A stretch of DNA of 64,000 nt from Aspidiotus rigidus (Eukaryota; Arthropoda; Insecta; Hemiptera; Diaspididae). Made by a program: the position numbers and the translations under genes. This document shows positions 10,140-18,410 of the stretch, in pieces; position 1 is the stretch's first letter, and each line of letters opens with the position of its first letter. The DNA is taken from positions 13,557,501 to 13,621,500 of the forward strand of contig JAVHKY010000003.1 in assembly GCA_035079385.1 (NCBI GenBank). The letters run 5' to 3'. The notes under the pieces were generated by a model. The model saw only the letters and a list, made by a program, of their open reading frames with translations, did not search any database and was not told where the DNA came from.

Positions 10140-11335
10140 AAGGGGGTTTTCGGTACTGTTGGACATCAAAGAGGATATGTGCCGAACCTATGACAGAATG
10201 CAAGTAATGCAGAGGAAGGCCACAAATCTACAGAAGAAGATCCGACAGAACAACATGATTTTGACAAAGGCGGACAAGGGCTGCACGGTAGTGGTAATGG
10301 AGAAGGAGGACTACACCCACCAAGTGGAGTCGTACATCGCAGTTAATGGATACCAAGAGCTGGCAAGGGACCCAAGACAGAAATACCTAGATGACCTGAG
10401 AGCTGTGTTGAAACGGAACAATGTACCCGGCAATGGAAGGACGCTTAAGATGAACCCGGTTGTACCAAAACTCAACGGGCTAGTAAAACTCCACAAAGCG
10501 AACCGTCCGATGAGACCCCTGGTCAACAGCATTCAATCACCATACTACAAGATAGCAAAGATCGTAGCCACATTCCTGAAAGAAAACTACCGGTTTGCAC
10601 CCAGACGAAGTATCAGAAACAACAGAGAGCTGATTGAGCAACTGGACAAGTTGGAAATCAGGAGTAACGACAAGCTGATATCCTTTGATGTGACTAATAT
10701 GTTTGGTACCATACCGAACGAGGAACTTCTCACTCTGCTCAAAAACAACAGATACCATGAGAACCCCGATGGGTCGAAGTACGCCAACATAGTGGAGGAG
10801 ATCTTGAGCCAGAAGTACTGCCGCTTCAATAACAGGTTCTACAGTCAGGAAAGGGGACTTGCGATGGGATCACCGCTGTCACCAATACTGGCGGAGATAT
10901 TCATGAATGATATGGAAAACAAGATATTGAAGGGCAGCAAGTTCAGAAACTCGATCAAACACTGGGCCAGATATGTAGATGATATCCTAATTGTGTGGAC
11001 AGGCACTGATAGACAGGTGGATTTATTCTTTTCAGAAATGAACGCGATGAATGAGAGCATCAAATTCACAGTGGAAAAAGGCAATGAGACCATCAACTAT
11101 TTGGACCTTACACTCACAATGGAGAATAATAGGATAGAATACAAAATCTACAGGAAGCCGACGCATACTGACACCATCATCCCAAATGACTCCTACCACC
11201 ACCCCAGGCACAAGTTACCGGCAATCCAGAACTACTGCTATCGGGCAATTTCTATCCTCAATAACAATGAAGAGAAGAGAAAAGGGATCGAGATAGTAAA
11301 GCAGATCGCAGAAGCCAATGGCTACCGCAGACGTG
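10096..11335 (+). CDS. PLE reverse transcriptase (partial, truncated by insertion)
   Basis: 413 codons up to the MULE. Codons 1-14 are LINE-derived. From residue 15: a coiled N-terminal region, then TKADKGCTVVVMEKEDY (about 55-72), a block typical of PLE RTs. Then PKLNGLVKLHKANRPMRPLV, SFDVTNMFGTIP (motif A, Asp about 198), QERGLAMGSPLSPILAEIF (motif B, about 250-270) and ARYVDDILIVW (motif C, Asp 295-296). Then the GNETINYLDLTLT strand and IYRKPTHTD. It has no internal stop, unlike the other RTs here. PLE RTs belong to the telomerase-related branch. The true start cannot be placed because the 5' end is replaced. Beyond 11335 the frame runs on into MULE sequence to a stop at 11559. Confidence 0.85.
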
Positions 11336-11600
11336 GGTGCCCATACAACTCGCCGCGCACGATTCGCCGCGGACGATTCGCCGCGGACGACTCGCCGCCG
11401 GCTACAGCTCGCCGCCGTAGCAATACGCCGCGGGAAGCGGGAATACGCCGCGAAAATTCGCCGCGAAAAAACGCCGCGAAAGTACGCCTCCGGAAAATGT
11501 GTAGGCAATACTTCGTACGCGTCTCTTCTGTTTCCTGTAGTCATGAAAATGAAGTATAGCCACCGTCGCAATACGCCGCAAAAGGAAATCTAGGCAATAC
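11336..11600 (+). repeat. MULE left terminal inverted repeat and subterminal CGCCGCG array
   Basis: The inverted repeat proper covers about the first 50 bases. Up to about 11480 there are at least eight CGCCGCG or CGCCGCC units in the same orientation, spaced about 10-15 bp. The right end has the mirror arrangement (about 13389-13481, at least five GCGGCGA units). Clustered subterminal repeats are usual binding sites for transposases. Confidence 0.8.
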
Positions 11601-11823
11601 TTCATACGCTACCAACGTCTACCCCATTGTCGGTACATGAACTGACGTACAATTTGAGTACCTACAAAGGAAGAAAGTACAAGCGATGACTCGCCGACTT
11701 TCTTCCTTTCTTCGCGACAATGATGAGTAATAATTTCAAGCCAGTGTGAGATGGTAATTTGAACTTGAAACCGCTGGAAAAGTTGACGGAATGGGCGCAG
11801 TTCAATTTTCGTAAGGTGCATAG

Positions 11824-13304
11824 ATGAACGTGTGTATGATGATGGATGATGAATCGATACTTAGTGAACGCGGTCGGGAAAAATTCGCATGGAAAGGATT
11901 CCTTTACGTGTTCGACAGATGCAGCGGTGATAAAGTAAGTAGAACATCGTCATTATGTAATATACTTTCCTACAGAGAAGTGCAAAAAATTGTATTCAAC
12001 AGAAAACAAACTTTTGGCGATGCGAGCGAAGAGGAGAGTGCAAAGCTCGAATCCACGAAAAAGATGGAGTTGTAATGAAGAAAATTAACCTTCACACCCA
12101 TCGTCCGCAACCTGGCCGTAATGAAGCTATGAAAACCGTAACCGCCATAAAACGCAGAGCGCGCGATACTGACGAAACAACATCATCAGTCATCTCACAA
12201 GGTATCAGTGACCTTCGTGAAGCTTCTCAAGGATCATTACCATCAATGCGGGCAGTACGGCAGCAAGTACGTCGAACACGGAGAAAGCTGAATAAAGCTC
12301 CAGCTTGTCCTACTTCACGCTCGGCTCTCATTATACCAGACGAATATACGAAATACTGCCCGTCGGCTGAAGTAACGGAAACATTTTTACTATACGACTC
12401 GGGACCGGACGATGACAGAATTTTGATATTCGGGAGGCCACGCGCGATACAGGTGCTGAACACTTCACCCATGTGGTACTGCGATGGAACATTCGATGTG
12501 AGCCCTCCATTATTCCATCAAATGTTCGTTTTCTTCGCGGAAAAATTTGGATGGGCGCATCCTGTACTGTACGCCCTCCTTCCAGATAAAGCGGGACAAA
12601 CGTATCGCGCGTTGTTCGAAGCCGTCGCCGAGTTAGGAGTGCAGGACAGAGAATTCTTGTTTTCATGCGACTACGAATTGGCCGTCATTAAAGCCTTCCG
12701 TTACGTCTTCCCATCCGCAACCATCGCCGGCTGTCTCTTCCATTTCTTCCAAAACGTGCACAAGCACGTCCGCAAATATCACCTGCAATCGTTGTACGAA
12801 AACGACGCAATAATCAATTTGCATGTCAGAATGATTATAGCCCTCGCTTTCGTGCCACTTGATGATGTACCCACTGCATTTGAAGAGCTGCAGGAGTACC
12901 TCGACCCACGTTTGGAGAGAATCCTGGACTACCTCGAAGATTACTACGTAGGTCGACGGACTCGAAGGTCCAGGAAACAGCCGCGCTTTCAACGACAGTG
13001 GTGGAACGTGTTCCAAAGAACGGTAGATGGTGACGCACGGACCAACAATCGTGCTGAAGCGGGTCACCATAAGCTACAAGGGGAGTTCAACTGCGCTCAT
13101 CCGTCGATATGGGCGTTCATCAATACTTTGAAGAAAAGCCAAAAGACGAGAGACGTGGAGTATACCCAAGGAGAGACCGGTCTCCCTCCCCCTGCCAAGA
13201 AAAAAAAATACGTCGCCTCAGACGATCGGATTCGCGCCGTCGTTTCAGATTTTGGAAATCGTGAAATTTTGTCCTACCTACGCGGCATTGCCCATAATTT
13301 GTAG
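11824..13304 (+). CDS. MULE transposase with FLYWCH zinc finger, two exons
   Basis: Exon 1 11824-11934, intron 11935-11975 (41 nt, GTAAGT...TTTCCTACAG), exon 2 11976-13304, phase 0. Product about 479 aa. The finger is split by the intron: KGFLYVFDRCSGDK in exon 1, then NFWRCERRGECKARI and LHTH in exon 2, giving the F-LY, WRC, C and H-x-H of FLYWCH domains. The DDE catalytic domain follows in exon 2. First Asp in WYCDGTFDVSP (codon 12483), second in FSCDYELAVIKAF (12669), then the GCLFHFFQ motif with C and H. The catalytic Glu is in TNNRAEAGHHKLQ (13056). There is no stop or frameshift, so it could be functional. It would bind the element ends and catalyse cut-and-paste movement. The C-terminus has a KKKK patch that may be a nuclear signal. 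Without splicing, the first reading frame would end at 12073-12075. Confidence 0.85.
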
Positions 13305-13490
13305 AAAATTTTTATTTTTAAGTAGAATTTGTCACTTCATCATTAAAATTTCTGTATTCGTGACAATTTACTTTGCGGCTAATTGTTACCCGCGGCGAGT
13401 TGGGTCCGCGGCGAATATCGGGGTCTCCCGTCGCGGCGAATCGTGCGCGGCGAATCGTGCGCGGCGAGTTGAACGGGCACGGCAGACGTG

Positions 13491-13911
13491 TGGTGGATGA
13501 AGTCTTTGGAAAAATGGAAACAAAGAAAGGAACTCATGATAGCATAGTGAGATACCATACATAGGAAAGTACACAAACAAGGTGATAAAGGCGTTCAATG
13601 GCTACGATGTGAATGTGGGTATCCAGAACAACCAACCCATGGTGAAGAGAATCAGCAATGACCAGACAGAACAAAAGGACAAGGAAAGCTTGACCGGAGT
13701 GTACAAGCTCAGTTGTGAACAGTGCGAGGAGATCTATATCGGTGAGACTGGGAGAAAGTTTGAGATCAGGAGAAAGGAGCACAAAACGTCGAGGGAGAAA
13801 GAAGATGGCAAGTCACTGTTTGGGAAACACTATAACGAGGAAAACCACGATGGAGAGGGAATATTTGAAGTCATACACGTAGAGAATCGCACAAAGAGAA
13901 GAAAACTCTTT
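13491..13911 (+). pseudogene. PLE linker and GIY-YIG endonuclease after the MULE
   Basis: The frame from the RT continues as VVDEVFGKMETKKGTHDSIV to TAG at 13562-13564. A short indel near 13552-13565 then shifts it to the frame of 13582, which reads KAFNGYDVNVGIQ, KRISNDQTEQKDK, GVYKLSCEQC, IYIGETGRKFEIRRKEHK and GKHYNEENHDGEGIFEVIH. These are the GVY/YIG, Arg and EH residues of the PLE endonuclease. It diverges from the copy at 1763-2167 after RTKRRKL (about 13911), so the last 35 or so residues are missing. The frame then runs on to 13989 by chance. Confidence 0.8.
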
Positions 13912-14260
13912 TTCTCATTTTCTTCCCCCGGAGTGTCGCGGAAGGCGAGTTTACTTCAAGTTTACTTTACACCACATTCAATCGTGTAACACTACCACTC
14001 GTAGCCAAAGTGTGCAGCTGAATCTTACATATCCTAGTTCTTTGCACCTAATAAATTGCCTTGTATTTACCGTATATTGGTTTATCTCTTTTATTCGAAG
14101 AAAGTAGAAGATTATTCCTCTCCTTTCTCGACATGGCAAGTTTTTAAAACTCGTTTGAGCATACCTGTAACTTACGCCTATCCGACCGCGACCTACCTAA
14201 CTTGCGGTCACGCACGTCATTTGCCAAAGACTGTTCCTTCAAACATTGCAGGGAATTGAC
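13912..14260. other. Unrecognised sequence following the PLE
   Basis: No ORF. AATAAA at about 14050 and a rather T-rich stretch. It could be an LTR or UTR of another element, but there is no second copy in the window to test that. Confidence 0.3.
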
Positions 14261-14950
14261 CAGACCTTAACCTATTCTCTCATCTTGACGCACCAACACA
14301 GGGCCTTGCCCCAGTTGTCACCCTTTACTAACTATGTAACGTCGAGTCCCCATCAGGCGCCCAATAGCAGCCTGATGGCTACCGGTTTAGCAATTCCTGC
14401 GACGGCCCCGCAGTGTCCACTTTAGTGGGGCAGAACCGAGTCCACTACCACCTTATCTGGGGCGGCCAACCCCAGCCTCGGATTTGTGCGACAAGGCCCC
14501 TGGCACCTAACTCAGCCGGTACTACTTAACCTGACTAGCCGATGCCAATCACCGCACAAGCCCCATTACAAGAGACTCTGTGATGACGCCTCGACACTGC
14601 CATGAAGTCCATTTTATGGCCTTTTGACCTCAAGGGTCCAGCCCCTGCTCGGGCTTCCACTGGAGGGACCACTGACAAGACTCGCATTACCTATTCTACC
14701 CTTAAGTAAGCTCGGTTCATCGTCTACCTCGAGTCTCGGCTATCTATCCAGGTCCTATCCTTAACGGCCACTCCAGGACCGCCCTGAACCGATGATAAGC
14801 TTTCCCACCGCCGTCACCTAGGATACCAGATATCAGCAAACAATACAGCAGTAGGCCACCTTGAGCCGCACTCAGTTTTAACCACAAATCCTATTTGTCA
14901 TCCGCCTCTACTGATTCCTTCTCGTGTGCGTGCCGCAAGATATAATCACT
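14261..14950. other. GC-richer block of unknown origin
   Basis: Visibly GC-richer than its surroundings, with stop codons in every frame. Hyphenated inverted pairs such as GCCGCCC/GGGCGGC occur. It looks like untranslated element sequence or an RNA-like region, but nothing was recognised. No copy elsewhere in the window. Confidence 0.35.
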
Positions 14951-15665
14951 AAGGTAATCTTATATTGAAGTATCCCTAACTGATAGCACATGAATATAAA
15001 TCACAAATATACTCAGTGAACCATTCACCAATACAATATCAATAGCTCGATGTGTATATCCACAATAAGAATCTAAACACAACCGCAATAACCAACAATC
15101 AAACAAAACTTCGATCCAACAGAGATATATCGATTTACTAATAAACAGAGTAGTTTGAAACCTACCCTTGTCAACCGCGTGTAGCTTCGTCCGGCTACCC
15201 ACGCCAGCCTACTTCTTATAATCCCCACGGCTTTTTTTCCTTCATGCGTTAAAGATTGTTGACTGTAGAATGACACTATCATCGCTCAATTACAGTAGTA
15301 AACGTCGAAAGTGCAGTCAGCTCGTCTAAACCTAGACACACGTGTTTGTCGTAAAACGTTTCCTTCCTTTCTTTTCAAGAACAAGAAATCTCGCGACTAT
15401 TTATAGATGTTCTCTTCACACTGACATGACCTATGAACACCTTATAATCTTAGTAAGTTTTGATTACATGCTACAGTTTAAACAGCCGGACATTTACTCA
15501 CTGAAAAATATATACAGTATTTACACTGGTACAGGTACGCAGACGTCTTTCATGGGCTTGGATTGGTACAACCAATAGTTTATATAGATAAAGACACCTT
15601 CACATTACCTGGCGCTAGGCACCTCCAAAAGAAGCCCTTCCAAAGCGGGTGAGACTCTTACTAAT
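14951..15665. other. No gene recognised before the foldback element
   Basis: Mixed-composition DNA with only short chance frames. It ends at the outer terminus of the foldback structure. Confidence 0.35.
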
Positions 15666-16329
15666 AAAGGCTCTAGCCGGGTAGAGGAGGGAGGGGGGAT
15701 GGCCTTGGTCGGAAAATGTTTCAAATGTCTGTCAAAATGTTGTCCCCAATGAGAAAACTCGAAACCCAAAAAATTGGACCCATCCGCTCACCCACATGCG
15801 CTGCAGTGTGATTTTTAGGCCTAAAATCCAAATGGCTATATCTCAGCCAATAATGATCGCACAGTATGAAACTTGAGGACATTTTAGTATATGTGAACGT
15901 TCAACCATGGTATTTTTTTCAAAAACAACCATTCATATTTTCCCTAGTTTCTAGCTATAACAAAACTTCAAACTCGAATAAAAAAAAAAATCGGGGGGAG
16001 GCACCTGGGGAAAATCATTCATTTGAAGCGCCATACCCTCTACTACAACATACATGAGTACCATAGTCCGTGGTGAGGTGCAACATTCCCAAAAAAATCA
16101 ATATTTAATGAATTTCTGTGATTTTTCCATGAATAGCGGGGTGAACTATGACTGCTACCGCGATAGACCGCGAGAAATCTATGGTCAATGTCCGAGGTGA
16201 AAAATACGCTCTCCCCCATGAGATGAAATGGGAATGTTGATAGACCAAAAATAATATTTTTAGTATTTCGTTTATCGATTTGGTCAATTCTTAGGTGAAC
16301 ACGTCCACCGATTAGGTGGAGTACGTTCG

Positions 16330-17450
16330 ATTGAGAAAAATAGTTAAAAAATTTCCAGTCGCTGGAACAGTCTAAAAATAGAAGAGAAGTGAGAAAATCC
16401 TCTTTTTCACCCCGGAGGACCGTGAGTTTTGGTATTTCATTCATCAAATAGGTCAGTTCTCACGTAAGCATGTTCGCCGAGTTTGAAAAAAATGGTCAAA
16501 AAATTCTCCAGTCGCTGGAACGTTCTGGAAATGACAAAAATTAGAGAAAATCCACTTTTTCACTCTGGAAGACCGTGGGTTTTGCTATTTCATTCATCAA
16601 TTCGTTCAATTTTCAAGTAAACATGTACGCCAAGTTTGAAAAAAATAGTCAAAAAATTCTCCAGTCGCTGTAATGGTCTGAAAGGACAAACAATTGAGAA
16701 CATCCTATTGTTTACCCTGGAGGACCGTGAGTTTTGGCATTTCTTCCGTCCATTAGGTCAATTCTTATGTAAACACATCCGCCGAATCCGAAAAAAAATA
16801 GTCAAAAAATTCTCCAGCCGCTAGAACCTTCTGGAAAGGACAAATAATCGAGAACATCTAATTTTTTACCCTGGAGGACCGCGATTTTTGGTATTTTGTT
16901 CATCAATTAATTAACTTCTTAAGTAAACATGTACCCCAAGTTTGAAAAAAATGATCAAAAAATTCTACAGCCGCTGTAATGGTCTGGAAATGACAATAAA
17001 TCGGGGAAATCCACTTTTTCAGCCTGGAGAATCGTGAGTTTTGATATTTCATTCCACAATTCGTTCAATTCTTATGTAAACATGTCCGTTGAGTTTGAAA
17101 AAAATAGTCAAAAAATTCTCCAGTTTCTGGGATGCCCTGGAAATATTAAAAACTCCAGGTAATCCACTTTTCCAACATGGAAAACCGTGATTTTCCATAT
17201 TCTGTTGGTCAACAAGGTCAATTCTTATGTAAATACATCCGCCGAGTTAGTCAATAAATTCTCCAGTTGCCGGAACGGTCTAGAAATACCACGTTTAGAA
17301 AATCGACTTTTTCAACATGGAGAGCCCTGATTTTTGGTATGTTCTTCATCAATTAGGTCAAATCTTATGTTAATAAGTCATACAAGTTGGAGAAAAATAG
17401 TCAATAAATTCTCCAGGCGCTAGGACGCTCTGGAAATAGTAAAAACCCGA
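16330..17450 (+). repeat. Tandem units of about 152 bp in the left outer arm
   Basis: The landmark TTCTCCAGTCGCTGGAACG and its variants recur at about 16357, 16507, 16660, 16812, 16965, 17118, 17262 and 17412, i.e. eight diverged units. Each has the order CTCCAG block, AAATGAC, CCACTTTTTCA, GGAGGACCGTGAGTTTTGGT, TTCATCAATT.GTTCAATTC, GTAAACATGT and GAGTTTGAAAAAAATAGTCA. The same units appear inverted at about 17800-18160 and 19620-20430, and direct at about 18410-19260. Confidence 0.85.
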
Positions 17451-17454
17451 TACA

Positions 17455-17800
17455 CACCCACCCCTAAGATTCATTTCCTTTACTTTAAAGTGTTGAATGT
17501 TTATTTTTCTTCCCCTGAAGTCGTAGAGGTACAAACTGTGTTACTGGGAGCCATGCACTTCCATGAAGTGCAGGAATCTCCTCTCGAGTTGAGGTGACAA
17601 TGCATCAAATATTGGAATCCATGAGCATGACAATAGAAAGGAGTTGATTGTCTTCTTGTGTCTCGGAAAAGGATTCCTCCACATCATGCGAGTGCACGGC
17701 TATCAGTAACACGATTTGTGCCGCTGCGACTCGAGGGGGGCAAAGTAACACATGAATCATTGTGGCGGGTGTGTATCTTTGATTCTTTAATATTTTCAGA
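17455..17800 (+). repeat. Core of the left foldback element
   Basis: A diverged inverted repeat in itself. CGTAGAGGTACAAACTGTGT and CATGCACTTCCATG on the left pair with GTGCACGGCTATCAGTAACA and GATTTGTGCCGCTGCGACTC on the right. The other core (about 19265-19620) is its reverse complement with a few substitutions (e.g. GTACAAATTGTGTTACTGAT). Confidence 0.75.
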
Positions 17801-18162
17801 GCGTCCCAACGACTGGAGAATTTTTTTCAATTTTTTTAAAACTCGGCGTAAGTGTTCTTAGAAGAATCGACCATACCAATGAGCGTCTGGAGAATTTATT
17901 GAATATTTTTTTCGAAATAGAGATGAATTTACTCAAAAATTGACCTTATTGATAAATAGAATATAAAAATCACGATTCTCCAAGTTCAAATGACAGATAT
18001 TTTCAATTTTTCATTTTCAGACTATTCCAGCGACTGAAGAATTTCTGGACTATTTTTTTCAAACTCGGCGGAGGTATTAACATCAGATTTGACCTTTTTG
18101 ATGAACAACATACCAAAAATCAGGGCTCTCCATATTGAAAAATTTGATTTTCTGGAATTGGT

Positions 18163-18410
18163 ACCATTTAATGAATTTCTGTGATTTTTCCATGAATAGC
18201 GGGGTGAACTATGACTGCTACCGCAATAGACCGCGAGAAATCAATGGTCAATGTTCGAGGTGAAAAATACGCACTCCTCCATGAGATGAAATGGGAATGT
18301 TGATAGACCAAAAATATATTTTTAGTATTTCGTTTATCGATTTGGTCAATTCTTATGAAAATACGTCCACCGATTAGGTGGAGTACGTTAGATTGAGAAA
18401 AATAGTTGAA
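18163..18410 (+). repeat. Third copy of the arm segment at the junction of the two foldback halves
   Basis: ATGAATTTCTGTGATTTTTC, CATGAATAGCGGGGTGAACT and CCACCGATTAGGTGGAGTAC occur here, at 16107-16330 (same orientation) and at 20430-20655 (inverted). The segment starts abruptly after GGAATTGGTAC, marking the rearrangement point. Confidence 0.75.

Larger units (their letters stand above)
11336..13481 (+). mobile_element. Complete MULE-type DNA transposon with 9-bp TSD
   Basis: 2146 bp. The left end reads GGTGCCCATACAACTCGCC; the right end, reverse-complemented, reads CGTGCCCGTTCAACTCGCC. Both continue with GCGCACGATTCGCCGCG, then a further ACGATTCGCCGCG. Flanked by GCAGACGTG at 11327-11335 and 13482-13490, the 9-bp duplication expected for Mutator-like elements. 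Both ends carry many CGCCGCG units. It encodes one transposase gene with a DDE triad. It sits inside a PLE reading frame, which gives independent proof of both boundaries. Confidence 0.93.
10140..13911 (+). mobile_element. Penelope-like element, split by a MULE insertion
   Basis: RT coding sequence at 10140-11335, continuing after the MULE at 13491. The 9 bases GCAGACGTG are present on both sides of the insertion (11327-11335 and 13482-13490). Removing the MULE and one copy restores an uninterrupted frame across the junction. The GIY-YIG endonuclease follows (13582-13911) after one small frameshift near 13560. The 3' end is lost at 13911, where similarity to the copy at 1763-2167 stops inside the C-terminus. 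The 5' end is a junction with a LINE fragment. Confidence 0.8.

Noticed and set aside
11318..11605. Several overlapping frames rich in Arg/Ala near the MULE left end
   Set aside because: They are translations of the CGCCGCG repeats in all frames, with no evidence of coding.
12227..13070. Minus-strand frames of 67-135 codons
   Set aside because: Shadows of the MULE transposase, which explains the openness of these strands.
13534..13782. Minus-strand frame similar to the plus-strand frame at 2021-2257
   Set aside because: Both are antisense of the PLE endonuclease. The similarity comes from the real coding strand.
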